Shown here: piece after piece, positions 9,166 through 18,280 of the stretch
Layout of the letters: the number at the start of each line of letters is the position of its first letter
Numbering within the stretch: position 1 is the first letter of the stretch
Origin: G965200765 sp965203865
GTDB lineage: Bacteria > Pseudomonadota > Gammaproteobacteria > Arenicellales > JAJDZL01
Reading direction: 5' to 3'
Length of the DNA stretch: 64,000 bases
Assembly: GCA_965203865.1 (NCBI GenBank)
Contig: OZ241916.1
Coordinates: forward strand, 2,294,001-2,358,000
Program-made: the position numbers and the translations under genes
Notes under the pieces: model-generated
The model's database searches: none
What the model was told of the DNA's origin: nothing
What the model saw: only the letters and a program-made list of their open reading frames with translations

Positions 9166-10133
9166 ATGGATTTGATCTTTTTCAAGAATGCCTGGAACAT
9201 CCAGAGAAATTGATTGACGATTTCTATACAACAGATCAGCTGATTATTACTGAAAATTCAGAACAGGCGCCGACCGGTGCAATGCAAACATGGCGCAAGG
9301 TATTGGACCGAATCACTGTAGCAGAAGTTGCATTTTCTGATGGGGATAATGACCAGCTGGACAAGCAGATTCTGGCCTTGGATAAAATCCTGATTGAAGG
9401 AAGTGATGCTCAATTACTTGAATTTACATCTTTCTTCAATGTTTTGGGCGTAAGTTATACCATCTACAAGAAGTTGAATAAGCAAGAGAGAGTTGAGTTT
9501 TTGAAGGAAGTATTTTTACGTTATCTGGACAAACGGTACTATATTTATTCTATGCATGGCTATACTCCCACTACCCTACAGGTTAAGAAAGATATCTCTA
9601 CGAGCAGGAGCAAAGGGAATATGGGAAACCAAAAGGCAAGAAAAATGCTTGCTGAAGCTGGATACAAGGAGGATGAATCAATATTAAACAAGAGAAAGAG
9701 ATTCAGTATCATCACTAGCCAAAAACAAAGGTCATTGCAAGAAATGCGCGAAATTGGAGCGAATTGTTATCAAAAATGGTCTCAGCAACATCAAGGAAAG
9801 AAAGCCGATGTCGTGTTTGTTGATAGCAATGGAAATTACTACATTTGCGAAATGAAGCACCTAAAGGAAACAGGCGGTTTACAGGACAAACAAATCAGTG
9901 AACTCATCGCCTTGATTGATAATCAAGGCGATGAAGGTATTTCATACGTTGCTTATCTAGATGGTATTTACTTCAACAAATTTATAGCCTCAAGACTTGA
10001 CCAAAATAAAGTAAAACCTTCAACAGGCAAGATATCGAAACAGAAGGAGAATATTGAAAAATGCTTGGCTAATAATCCTTCAAATTATTTCCTGAATACG
10101 CACGGTTTTCAGAAATTAATTTGTACTTTATAA
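9156..10133 (+). CDS. Type II restriction endonuclease, PD-(D/E)XK fold
   Basis: A 325-residue protein encoded immediately after, and overlapping, the methyltransferase gene. The C-terminal region shows a PD-(D/E)XK nuclease core: ADVVFVDSNGNYYICEMKH (about 214-232), giving the D...ExK catalytic arrangement, followed by a helix with QDKQISEL. The N-terminal part is helical and charged, probably for DNA recognition. Coupling to a methyltransferase and lack of any other partner subunit point to a type II enzyme. I do not recognise the exact specificity family. In copy B the orthologous gene is dead while the methyltransferase survives. Confidence 0.72.
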   Translation: MAINGFDLFQECLEHPEKLIDDFYTTDQLIITENSEQAPTGAMQTWRKVLDRITVAEVAFSDGDNDQLDKQILALDKILIEGSDAQLLEFTSFFNVLGVSYTIYKKLNKQERVEFLKEVFLRYLDKRYYIYSMHGYTPTTLQVKKDISTSRSKGNMGNQKARKMLAEAGYKEDESILNKRKRFSIITSQKQRSLQEMREIGANCYQKWSQQHQGKKADVVFVDSNGNYYICEMKHLKETGGLQDKQISELIALIDNQGDEGISYVAYLDGIYFNKFIASRLDQNKVKPSTGKISKQKENIEKCLANNPSNYFLNTHGFQKLICTL

Positions 10134-10145
10134 AGATAGATTAAC

Positions 10146-12149
10146 ATGAGAACAGAAGCAGAAATCTTTAACGATTTGGCGAATTTGTGCAAATCTCCAG
10201 GATACATACATGCCATCGCTGATCTTTGCTACAAAAGGTTCACTCAGTCAAAAACTGATGGAATCCAAACTCAAGATTACGATTACTTGTACTCAAATAA
10301 TAAGCGTATCAGGTCTGAGATTCTAGTTCTCATAGGACTGCTACTGCGACATAGACACATTACCTACGAAATAGTTTCACAAGAAATCTTGACGAGAGAT
10401 ATTGAAAAAACTGAAAATCTATTAACAGAATTACATAAATGTATTGAAGAATTTTCCAAGCAACAAATTGATGAATTTTTCAAGCCCCCAAAACCCCTAA
10501 ATGAAATTGGCGATACACTAGGGGGAGAATTGTACCGCGGATTGTTTTTTTACGGTTCACAGTCAGCCTATAGTTTCCAATATAGCGATTTAATGCATCA
10601 AAAATACATCAGTGATGACCATTGGATAAAGAAAAATAAGGGGTTTTCCATCTGCGATGTCAAAGTTATTGCTGATGCAATAAAAGACATCCAAGATAAT
10701 AAAATGACTGAATTGGTTAGGCAGCAAATTCAGCCTCCTGAATTGCTTACCGGGTTCATAATAACTAAAAACGAAATCATAAAGAAAACGCATATAGCGG
10801 AAGAAATAGTTCAAAAGGTTTTTGAATCTTTCTCTTGCGACCCAAACGGAGGGAACGATAAATTTTGTAGTATTGATCAAACCAATATTGCTGAACAAAG
10901 ACCGCTGATTCGCAAGGAAAAAGATTCCTATCTTTTGCTTGACCAATTCAGTATGTATGAGTCTATGTATGAATCACCCTTTTATTGGTTATATGAAGAT
11001 GGAGAATACAAACAAACTGCCTCTTCCAATAGAGGCAAATTTACAGAGCAAATATGTTCAAAATTTTTATCAGCGACGTTTAAAGAAGGAACTTTATATT
11101 CAAATGTAAAAATTAAAAAATCTCGAGGCAGAACTTTGGGGGAAATTGACATCTTAGTTGTTTTTGGAACCTGCGCGATTGTAGTTGAATCTAAGTCTAA
11201 GAGACTTCGGTTTGAAGCAAGAGGGGGAGATCATGGAATATTGGATGAAGATTTTAATCTTGCGATTCAGAAGGCCTATGATCAAGCCTTCAAATGCTCT
11301 GAGTTTTTGATTTCAAACAATTCTTATTTGGAAGATTCTAATGGGACGCGAATCAACTTAACGAATGAATTGAAAGCAGTCTATATTATTTGTGCATTTT
11401 GCGATAGATATCCGGGCTTGGCATTTCAAACATACACCAGACTAACAAGAAGATATCACCATAGTATTTCCTTGCCAATAGTTACAGACATCTTTACCAT
11501 AGATACAATTACCGAATTGTTGGAAAGCCCATTAAGAGTAATCAACTATTTCGACCAACGAACCAAATATTTTTGTTCCTTGCTTGCTGACCACGAAGTT
11601 GCAATTTTTGGATACCACTTGAAGCACAATAATTTGTCTGATGCTAGCCCTGTTGGTGATCATCATGCGCAAGAAGTTGAAAAAGTTATGACAATTCGTC
11701 GAACAGGACAACGTGGATGCCGCACTCCGGACGGAATACTAACTAAATTTAGAAATACTTTTTTTGAGCGGATAATTAACACAATTCAGTATAGCAAAGA
11801 TCCTGTTGAATTTGATCTGGGTTGCAAGCTTTTAGCCCTGAGAATAGGATTTGTTAAACAATTAAACCAGCAAATTAATTCATACTCCCAGTCTGAAAAT
11901 GCTGGAAATTACCTCCCGATATACACTGTAAACATAAATAAAGACCAAACAGGCTTTACCATATTTTTTTCTAGTGATATTTCAATAAAGAATCGCTTGT
12001 TAAATTACTGTACAAACCAAAAAGATGCCCACAAGGCAAATTCCTGGTTTGGTTTACTTGTATCACCAGAAAATTTGGCCATCACATACGCTGTTGTATT
12101 TAATGCATCGGAACCACCTTCTATTTTGGACAACGCACTAATCTTATGA
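10146..12149 (+). CDS. Large protein with a central PD-(D/E)XK (NERD-like) nuclease domain
   Basis: A 667-residue protein whose ATG lies 12 bases after the endonuclease stop, so it is probably in the same transcript. The centre contains GEIDILVVFGTCAIVVESK (about 336-354), the D...ExK signature of NERD or related PD-(D/E)XK nucleases, preceded by an FTEQICSKFL helix. The roughly 300-residue N-terminal region and the C-terminal region are not recognisable. It could be an accessory nuclease of the R-M module, or a separate defence gene that happens to be adjacent; copy B of the R-M block does not include it. Translation initiation signal: weak AAGATAG 7 bases before ATG. Confidence 0.6.
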   Translation: MRTEAEIFNDLANLCKSPGYIHAIADLCYKRFTQSKTDGIQTQDYDYLYSNNKRIRSEILVLIGLLLRHRHITYEIVSQEILTRDIEKTENLLTELHKCIEEFSKQQIDEFFKPPKPLNEIGDTLGGELYRGLFFYGSQSAYSFQYSDLMHQKYISDDHWIKKNKGFSICDVKVIADAIKDIQDNKMTELVRQQIQPPELLTGFIITKNEIIKKTHIAEEIVQKVFESFSCDPNGGNDKFCSIDQTNIAEQRPLIRKEKDSYLLLDQFSMYESMYESPFYWLYEDGEYKQTASSNRGKFTEQICSKFLSATFKEGTLYSNVKIKKSRGRTLGEIDILVVFGTCAIVVESKSKRLRFEARGGDHGILDEDFNLAIQKAYDQAFKCSEFLISNNSYLEDSNGTRINLTNELKAVYIICAFCDRYPGLAFQTYTRLTRRYHHSISLPIVTDIFTIDTITELLESPLRVINYFDQRTKYFCSLLADHEVAIFGYHLKHNNLSDASPVGDHHAQEVEKVMTIRRTGQRGCRTPDGILTKFRNTFFERIINTIQYSKDPVEFDLGCKLLALRIGFVKQLNQQINSYSQSENAGNYLPIYTVNINKDQTGFTIFFSSDISIKNRLLNYCTNQKDAHKANSWFGLLVSPENLAITYAVVFNASEPPSILDNALIL

Positions 12150-12347
12150 GCATAACATAAGGTGCCGAGCCTTGAACAGTGCTCTGTTAAGCGGGAAATC
12201 AAGACATTCGAATTTGTCCTTATATTATTCTATGATTCAGAAACTAAAACATCAGAGGGGAAAACCAGAAGAAAAGTCCAATCCATAGCAAATAGAGAAT
12301 TACAAATACTACAGAATAAATGGCTCTAATTTGGTAAAACCCAGATC

Positions 12348-14055
12348 CCCGCTTAAGGGTTTGAAAGTTGTATTATGGCAGTGAAGACAAGTGCATGCAA
12401 TCGTCGGTGTTGAGTTTTTCCGATTTGCCCGGTGCCATTCGGTGCCGGTACTGAGCGGATCGGATATTAGCAAGGTTCGAGGTTCGAATCGACGGCATGA
12501 AGCGGCGTGCGGACGCGTTTTCGCCGGCAGCAGGCGAGAGCGTCTGCTCAACAGGTCGATTCAAGATGTTCGGTGCGGCGAAGCGCCGCGGAGCAAGCCT
12601 ATTCGAGAAGAATTCTTTTCAAGCTGCAGGTATTGTCGATGGCCTCGTTCAACCATTTCATATACACGCTGCGCAGATTCTTGCTGAACCTCAGCCGGTA
12701 GCGGCCCGCACTGCAGGTCAGCACTGCCGGGCGGCGCACCACGCGCCGAATGATGGTTCCCAAGCTGCGCCGCCATTCATCCAGCGGCAGCAGACAGTAC
12801 TGAATTGCTCGCAGCAAGGCCTGCGCCAGCAAGCCGCACAGGTAGAACGCCTGGTTGGCAGCAAACCTCTTGCACGGCGGATGATGAAGATCCAGGTCAA
12901 TCAGCGGACCCTTGAACGCATTCTCCTGACCCTGCTTGCCGCGATGACGGGCAACCGCCTCCCAAACCGGCAACTCGTCGTGCGATACCAGAATCACCGT
13001 GTAGGTCGGATCCAGCAGCAACTGGCGACCTTCCTTGCTTCGCCGAATCACCGCATAGGCCGCATCCTGCTCCCAGCCATTCGGCCGGTGAGACGAATAA
13101 ATCGCCTGCTCCTCACCGTTGATCCATTGCCAATCCGCATTGTCCGAATCTTTCACCGCATTCACCACCGGCTTCTTCCAGTTGTCGTTCGTCACGCTCA
13201 CCGAGTAGTCCCAGCCGCGGGAACGGCAATACTTCACAAAATCCCCCTTGTAGTAGGCGTTGTCCGCTCGCACCCACACCCCGGACTCGCCCGACAGCAG
13301 CGGCACTGCATCCGCTTCCAACTGCTCTTTCCAGCCGTGCGTCGAATGACCGCCGCCGTCGTTCAACCGCAAACTCACCATCAGATTCCCCACAAAAATC
13401 GTGTGCATCTGATAACGCCGTACCCCGCGATAGCAAGGCTCCTGCGCACCTTCAAAGCACTTCCCGTCCACCTCGATGTCGGTGCTGTCTATGAAGACCG
13501 GCACATAGCCCAGAGAACAACGATGGCGATTCGCAACCGTCGCCGTCAACGGCCCCAGCCAGCGTACCGCCAACTCCCGAAAACGAGCCAGATCCGACTC
13601 CCCGAAGCGACTCAGAAACTCTCCCATGCGCCGCGAACCCGGCAGCTCGCCCAGACCCGTCAGAACCCGGAAAACACCATCCCGACGGGCATCGTCCAAA
13701 TCCGACAAGTGGCCCTCGCCCGTCAACAGCAAATACACCTGCGCCAAAATGCTCTGCGCCTCCGTCGCTCCCCGACGACGCTTTTTCAACGTGCCGTTCA
13801 ACTCCTTCTCCAGCAACTCGCACAAGCCGCTGGCCTTCGCCAACTGCGCCGCAAACGTAACCCCGCCGCACCCCGTCAACTTCGCATCCGTGAAATCATA
13901 TTCGACTTTCCGCACCCGACTTTGTATACTGCTCATCTGTTTCATAAGGACACCTCTTGGGTGAGTTTTGTTAAAAACGGTATTTTACCGGAAATCCTAA
14001 CAGAGGTGTCCCTTTCCACACCCTCAGAATGGATTTTCTTAGCTTCTTAAGCGGG
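12348..14055 (-). mobile_element. Complete IS1380-type insertion sequence
   Basis: About 1.7 kb with one transposase gene on the minus strand and matching ends: CCCGCTTAAG at 12348-12357 and its complement CTTAAGCGGG at 14046-14055. The bases just outside are gatc on the left and aatc on the right, compatible with a slightly decayed 4-bp target duplication. The element is visibly more GC-rich than its surroundings. A miniature derivative lies at 2865-3221. Insertion is immediately next to the end of a RipA-family pseudogene. The stretch 12150-12347 on its left shows no gene. Confidence 0.75.
12599..13945 (-). CDS. IS1380-family DDE transposase
   Basis: A 448-residue transposase with the DDE landmarks of the IS4/IS1380 group: IDSTDIE (about 153), VRADNAYY (about 230) and KQGQENAFKG (about 340, the catalytic Glu). 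The N-terminal LSDLDDARRDG region also fits IS1380. A good Shine-Dalgarno sequence, AGAGGTG, lies 5 bases before the ATG at 13945. No frameshift or stop interrupts it, so the element may still be active. A 517-residue plus-strand open frame across the same bases is only a shadow of this high-GC gene. Confidence 0.85.
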   Translation of the reverse strand: MKQMSSIQSRVRKVEYDFTDAKLTGCGGVTFAAQLAKASGLCELLEKELNGTLKKRRRGATEAQSILAQVYLLLTGEGHLSDLDDARRDGVFRVLTGLGELPGSRRMGEFLSRFGESDLARFRELAVRWLGPLTATVANRHRCSLGYVPVFIDSTDIEVDGKCFEGAQEPCYRGVRRYQMHTIFVGNLMVSLRLNDGGGHSTHGWKEQLEADAVPLLSGESGVWVRADNAYYKGDFVKYCRSRGWDYSVSVTNDNWKKPVVNAVKDSDNADWQWINGEEQAIYSSHRPNGWEQDAAYAVIRRSKEGRQLLLDPTYTVILVSHDELPVWEAVARHRGKQGQENAFKGPLIDLDLHHPPCKRFAANQAFYLCGLLAQALLRAIQYCLLPLDEWRRSLGTIIRRVVRRPAVLTCSAGRYRLRFSKNLRSVYMKWLNEAIDNTCSLKRILLE

Positions 14056-14057
14056 AA

Positions 14058-14440
14058 TCAAGGGGTAAAAGGAATATATAAGCGTTTCTTCTTGCCTTCT
14101 CCCAATAATTTCCATTCGTATTTATACAACGCTAAAGGCAGGTATTGTTCAACTTCATGTAAAACCTTAAATTTTCCAGTATTTAATTGTTTTATAGGAC
14201 AAAATCAACAATTCAAAAATAATGCATACCACTATTCCAGCAATACAAAGAGTTCCTAAAATTATTATCAAATAATCAAAACTTTCGTGCCCAACGTGCT
14301 TAAACGAATAACCCAGCATGATTAACAAAGCTGTATTTATAGCGATAAAGTAGTTATTCGCTGTTTGACGACGATTACTGGTCTGTTCGGTCCCATCAAT
14401 ATAGAGTTTATATTGCTCAAAGTAATGTTACCGGTAATTG
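14058..14440 (-). pseudogene. RipA-family octameric membrane protein, frameshifted and 5'-degraded
   Basis: Minus-strand translation gives YFEQYKLYIDGTEQTSNRRQ, then an Asn/Thr/Ala-rich first membrane helix, a second hydrophobic helix around IIILGTLCIAGIVVCIIFEL, a frameshift near 14175, and a tail with GKFKVLHEVEQYLPLALY ending at the stop at 14058. This order of elements is characteristic of small two-helix RipA-family proteins found beside other defence genes. The N-terminus is lost in stops around 14440-14480. The IS1380 element ends two bases downstream, so insertion there may have contributed to decay. Confidence 0.6.
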
Positions 14441-14575
14441 CAATTATCGCCTTTTTCTTTCCTCGGGAAGATGATTCCTAAATTTCTAGTGATTCGGCAC
14501 TATCTAACTTTTCACTCAAATTCCAACTGTTCTGAATTTTAAATTTGGGTTGACTAGACCTCGGTCATTTCTCCT

Positions 14576-14797
14576 CTAATCACTGGAAGAAATATCGTTC
14601 CTTAGCCCTAATTCAACCAATGCCTTGCGAAAATGATTACGCATATTATGAATATTCTCCATCCGAGCTTCTAGCATACTCTTGGGCTTGGGCAATTCTA
14701 TAAACTCAGGCGGAGTAAATGCTTCTCCAATCTCATCAATGAAATCAAATTCATCATAGAAAGATTCTGCCTTTTTAGATTTAATTGTCCGGTTCAT
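14576..14797 (-). CDS. Small hypothetical protein, 73 residues
   Basis: The minus-strand ATG at 14797 follows AGGAGCAGGAG, giving a convincing ribosome-binding site. The protein is acidic at the front (YDEFDFIDEIGEAF), has a Pro-rich linker and a helical, basic C-terminal half (NMRNHFRKALVELGL). It has no membrane segment. I do not recognise the family. The layout, an acidic disordered part plus a helix, would suit a small antitoxin or adaptor, but no toxin gene flanks it; the nearest relic is the RipA-type pseudogene on the same strand downstream. Confidence 0.5.
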   Translation of the reverse strand: MNRTIKSKKAESFYDEFDFIDEIGEAFTPPEFIELPKPKSMLEARMENIHNMRNHFRKALVELGLRNDISSSD

Positions 14798-14835
14798 CTC
14801 CTGCTCCTGAATTGTGCAAATTCTAGAAAACGTTC

Positions 14836-15076
14836 ATGATACTTTTATCACACCGACTGCATGAAAACTTTTGCCGACGAGATTTTTACTTCCAATGCTG
14901 TACAATAAGGCATACGCAGCTGGTTTTTACGGTGACGGTTCAAGTCGGCAAAATGCCTAATACGGGATGCCGAACAGTAAGTCCGTGCTTGCGTCGTTAT
15001 TGAACAGAAATTTTTTACGACTATCAGGTTGCAAGTGTTTTGCGTGTCTAAGCATGTCAGGATTTTCACGGCAAAA
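14836..15076. repeat. Dispersed repeat with short terminal inverted repeats, copy 1
   Basis: The sequence from ATGATACTTTTATCACAC through the end CACGGCAAAA recurs in inverted orientation at 60775-60928, where the middle is about 85 bp shorter. The inner ends TTTTGCCG (14869-14876) and CGGCAAAA (15069-15076) are inverted repeats, as in miniature transposable elements. No protein is encoded; the short open frames here are accidental. Confidence 0.5.
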
Positions 15077-15307
15077 TGCATTTAAATTTCAAATGGAAAC
15101 TCGAACTGATAGAAAACTCATAGGAAAACGCCACGAAGGCGATTTTATCTATCAAGCTAAAAACAGGATGGATGGCTTGCGAAGGTTAATTTCGTCATCA
15201 GCAACTTCAAGAGTTTTCTGCAGTGACCTGCCATGGGGGTCATCGGCTTCATTTGACGGCGGGCAATCCAGACGAGTTAACCTTAGCATAGGCAATTGGA
15301 GTGAATC

Positions 15308-16180
15308 ATGCCTAAACTTGTAAACAATTTAGTGGAAGAAAGGTTGGATCAGCTAATTGAGAAGCTGGAGACTGTATTCTGCGCTGATGTCTTATCTATA
15401 AACGGGCAGATTACTTTCGGAGTGGAAGATATGCTACGGAATATGATTGAAAATAGAACTACGCGCAGAGAGAAATTAGTTATTGTGCTCACTACTCATG
15501 GTGGCATCATTGAGGTCGTCCATCACATGGTTGACACCGTTAGGCACCACTATGACTGCATTGAGTTTGTTGTTCCAAATTACGCATTTTCTGCCGGTAC
15601 AGTTTTTGTCACGTCTGGCGATGCAATTCACATGGACTATTACTCTCGTCTTGGCCCCATTGACCCTCAAGTAGTGAAAGAAGACAAGAACATATTGGTT
15701 CCTGCACTTGGGTATCTTGAACGCTATAAACAGTTAGTCATGCAAGCTAGGGCTGGCGAAATTAGTCAGGCGGAAGCATTACTGTTGATTGTCGGTTTCG
15801 ATCAAGCTGAGCTATACCAATATGAACAACAAAGAGAGTTGTCAATCAGGCTCCTAAAAGAGTGGTTATGCAATTACAAGTTCAAGAATTGGATGAAGAC
15901 GGAGTCGAGAAAATTGGACGTAACCAAGGAGATGAGAGAGCAACGAGCAGGGGAAATTGCTAAGTCACTGAGTGACACGAAAAGATGGAACAGCCACGGA
16001 TTCAGAATTTCAAAGGATGTTTTAGATAATGAACTGAAACTGAAAATTGACGATTTTGGACTATCTGAGGAGCGTTCTGTGGCGATTCGAGAATATTACA
16101 ATTTGCAATCAGACTATATAATGAGTAATAATATCAGTGGAGTTCTCCATATGCATGGTGAACACACATACTATAGATAG
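15308..16180 (+). CDS. SDH-type Clp-fold serine proteinase-like protein
   Basis: A 290-residue cytoplasmic protein with a ClpP/crotonase-like core: a strand ending VIVLTTHGG (about 56-65), then VPNYAFSAGTVFV (about 89-101) with the likely nucleophilic Ser in SAGT, then SRLGPIDPQ (about 115), all in the order seen in SDH-family and S49-like serine proteases. There is no signal peptide or membrane helix, unlike SppA. A GGAG sequence 6 bases before the ATG supports this start. A 68-residue gene follows after 19 bases, and this pairing suggests a two-gene unit. The substrate is unknown; a regulated protease in a defence island would be an effector candidate, which is inference. Confidence 0.68.
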   Translation: MPKLVNNLVEERLDQLIEKLETVFCADVLSINGQITFGVEDMLRNMIENRTTRREKLVIVLTTHGGIIEVVHHMVDTVRHHYDCIEFVVPNYAFSAGTVFVTSGDAIHMDYYSRLGPIDPQVVKEDKNILVPALGYLERYKQLVMQARAGEISQAEALLLIVGFDQAELYQYEQQRELSIRLLKEWLCNYKFKNWMKTESRKLDVTKEMREQRAGEIAKSLSDTKRWNSHGFRISKDVLDNELKLKIDDFGLSEERSVAIREYYNLQSDYIMSNNISGVLHMHGEHTYYR

Positions 16181-16199
16181 TTCTATGGAGTAGGGAGCG

Positions 16200-16406
16200 A
16201 TGGTTGACAAAAAACTAGTTAAGGGAATTCTGAAAAAGAACCCTCAAATTGATCCAGAATCTTTTCAGGAACTGCTTGATTTGTTTACTGACCAAAATGG
16301 CAAGCCTGTTTTAAAAAGAAAAGGCTACGAGCTTGATATGTACAGAAGGGCAAGGGTCATTGACATAGCTGATCGTCCTGTAGAACTTTCCCGCAACAGA
16401 CACTAA
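16200..16406 (+). CDS. Small partner protein of the Clp-fold protease, 68 residues
   Basis: The ATG at 16200 follows AGGGAGCG and lies 19 bases after the protease gene, so co-transcription is likely. The protein is charged and soluble, with a helical front (LVKGILKKNPQIDPESFQEL) and a basic Tyr/Arg segment (YELDMYRRARVIDIADRP). No known motif is visible. It may be a substrate, adaptor or inhibitor of the protease; this rests on position only. Confidence 0.6.
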   Translation: MVDKKLVKGILKKNPQIDPESFQELLDLFTDQNGKPVLKRKGYELDMYRRARVIDIADRPVELSRNRH

Positions 16407-16527
16407 CTACACGACTCATAAATTCAAGGCTCACCATAGATTCACTGTTTGCTATAGGGATGTCGCTTGGTATTAAGCGGACTTGGTGAATGCGGCGTTA
16501 GCCGGGTTCAATCATGCAAGGGCAGGA

Positions 16528-16662
16528 AGTATCAATGCGCGATTCCAGCAACTCAAGCGGAGCTCGTACGACTTCCGCATCGTGCGGCACATGTAAAATG
16601 CGATTCTGTTTCATCTAAACGAACTGGATCTGTATCTCCGCACTGAAATTTTTACCAATTAG
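16528..16662 (+). pseudogene. ISL3-like transposase C-terminal remnant
   Basis: The frame reads SINARFQQLKRSSYDFRI, a stop, then NAILFHLNELDLYLRTEI. It is homologous to the remnant at 7223-7426. Both remnants lie just outside the duplicated R-M blocks, which hints that this element took part in the duplication. Confidence 0.42.
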
Positions 16663-16862
16663 TATCTGCGGTGAGTCCAGAATCACCGCTCAGATCGTTT
16701 TCACACCGCTATCAACCTTGGCAAATCGCAAAATTCGCCTTCAAAATCTTTGCAACGGGAAACACTCTTGTTGCTGGCATGACTGGCGGAAGAATCGTGT
16801 ACAATGACTTTGTATCTGGAATTGGCGGGTAATTGAACCAATATATAGGGGGTAGTTAAAAA

Positions 16863-17837
16863 TTGCTTCAAAAAGTGGACAAGCGAGCACATGGACAATA
16901 CTACACCATAGGAAATCCCTTTTCCCTTCGTCCATTCTTGGATTGGTCTGAACAGATCGCCTTGCCATCAAAACGTATCCTGGAACCATTTGCAGGTTCA
17001 AACAACATAATAAAGGCCCTGAAGAAAAATGGACTATGCAAGCAGTTCAGTTCCTACGATATCGTACCAGCTGACAGGAAAGTAATGCAAAGGGATACAA
17101 TTCAGTTTTTTCCGGAAGGTTTTGATGTTTGCATTACAAATCCCCCTTGGTTGGCTAGAAATTCAGCAACCCGAAGGGGATTGGACTTTCCCGGCACTAA
17201 CCATGATGACCTGTATAAACACTGCCTGGAATTGTGCTTGAGAAATTGCAGCTATGTTGCCGCGTTAATTCCTGCGAGTTTTCTTCAGAGCGGGTTATTC
17301 AGGCAAAGATTGTCTGACTACATTCTGCTTCATGACAGAGGGATGTTCAACGATACGGACAACCCTGTTTGCTTGGCATTGTTCGGCGCAGGAATAAGTT
17401 CTTCCGTTAATATCTATTACGACAATGCGTTTATCGGGCATTTGCAAGACCTTGAATGCAAGATTCCCATGCCAATCCGAAACAGGCATATCCGTTTCAA
17501 TGATCCAGCTGGCAAGCTAGGATTTGTCTCATTTGACAGCGTACACAGGGCTTCAATAAGATTTTGCGAAATCGAAGAGATAAAGGAATATCCTGTTAAA
17601 GTTTCATCAAGATTTTTTACCAGAATCGGTGGAGAGTTCGGAAATGTTCCTGAAGTGATTGATAATCTCAATAGGAGATTGGAAGCGTTTCGCAAAGAAA
17701 CTCATGATGTTTTCCTCACGCCGTTCAAAGGAATCAGAAAGGATGGTCGTTATAGAAGGAGAATGGAGTTCGCCTTGGCGCGAATATTTATCAATGCCGC
17801 ACTTGACAAAGAAAGAAGCCTGTTCCAATGGCTATAA
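16863..17837 (+). CDS. DNA adenine-type methyltransferase, duplicate copy B
   Basis: A 324-residue protein differing from the copy at 8191-9165 at only nine residues (for example N-to-G and N-to-T after GLDFP, K-to-I after ALAR, G-to-S near the C-terminus). EPFAGSNN and NPPW are both kept, and the frame is intact from the TTG start, so the enzyme may be active. Its endonuclease partner is destroyed, so this copy is now an orphan methyltransferase that can only add to protection against the copy A enzyme, or has drifted in specificity. The Lys-to-Ile change lies in the conserved C-terminal basic segment and could alter activity. Confidence 0.78.
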   Translation: MLQKVDKRAHGQYYTIGNPFSLRPFLDWSEQIALPSKRILEPFAGSNNIIKALKKNGLCKQFSSYDIVPADRKVMQRDTIQFFPEGFDVCITNPPWLARNSATRRGLDFPGTNHDDLYKHCLELCLRNCSYVAALIPASFLQSGLFRQRLSDYILLHDRGMFNDTDNPVCLALFGAGISSSVNIYYDNAFIGHLQDLECKIPMPIRNRHIRFNDPAGKLGFVSFDSVHRASIRFCEIEEIKEYPVKVSSRFFTRIGGEFGNVPEVIDNLNRRLEAFRKETHDVFLTPFKGIRKDGRYRRRMEFALARIFINAALDKERSLFQWL

Positions 17838-18280
17838 AATGGATTTGATCTTTTTCAAGAATGCCTGGAACATCCAGAGAAATTGATTGACGATTTCTAT
17901 ACAACAGATCAACTGATTATTACTAAAAATTCAGAACAGGCGCCGACCACTGCAATGCAAACATGGCGCAAGGTATTGGACCGAATCACTGCGGCAGAAG
18001 TTGCACTTTCTGATGGAGGTGATGACTAGTTGACAAACAAATCAGTGAACTCATCGCGTTGATTGATAATCAAGGCGATGAAGGTATTTCATACGTTGCT
18101 TATCTGGATGGTATTTATTTCAACAAATTTACAACTTCAAGTTTTGATCAAAATACAGTAGCACCTTCAACAAGCAAGATATGGAAACAAAAGGAGAATA
18201 TTGAAAGATGCTTGGCTGACAATCCTTCGAATTATTTCCTGAATACGCACGGTTTTCGGAGATTAATTGGTATTTTATAA
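17828..18280 (+). pseudogene. Restriction endonuclease remnant (copy B)
   Basis: Homologous to 9156-10133. An extra A after the fourth codon puts a TGA a few codons in, a TAG interrupts near 18027, and 525 bp including the region between residues about 69 and 243 are missing, so the ExK catalytic core is gone. The C-terminal 73 codons remain open from about 18059 but have no function on their own. Confidence 0.85.

Larger units (their letters stand above)
7982..10134 (+). repeat. Segmental duplication, copy A (complete restriction-modification module)
   Basis: About 2.15 kb including the leader, methyltransferase and endonuclease genes is repeated in direct orientation at 16655-18283. Both copies begin at the same sequence (ACCAATTAGTATCTGCGG) and end at the endonuclease stop codon. 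Copy A keeps all reading frames intact; copy B lost 525 bp and gained a frameshift. Confidence 0.9.

Noticed and set aside
12465..12492. tRNA-like GGTTCGAATC T-loop sequence
   Set aside because: No matching acceptor stem or anticodon arm is present, and the sequence belongs to the conserved left end of the IS1380-type element, with a related version in the copy at 2865-3221.
12497..14050. A 517-residue plus-strand open frame
   Set aside because: It is antisense to the intact IS1380-type transposase, is extremely rich in Arg, His and Gln, and has no recognisable motif; it exists because the transposase gene is GC-rich.
14029..14259. Plus-strand 76-residue frame beside the IS
   Set aside because: The minus strand over the same bases carries recognisable RipA-family sequence across a frameshift, so the plus frame is a shadow.
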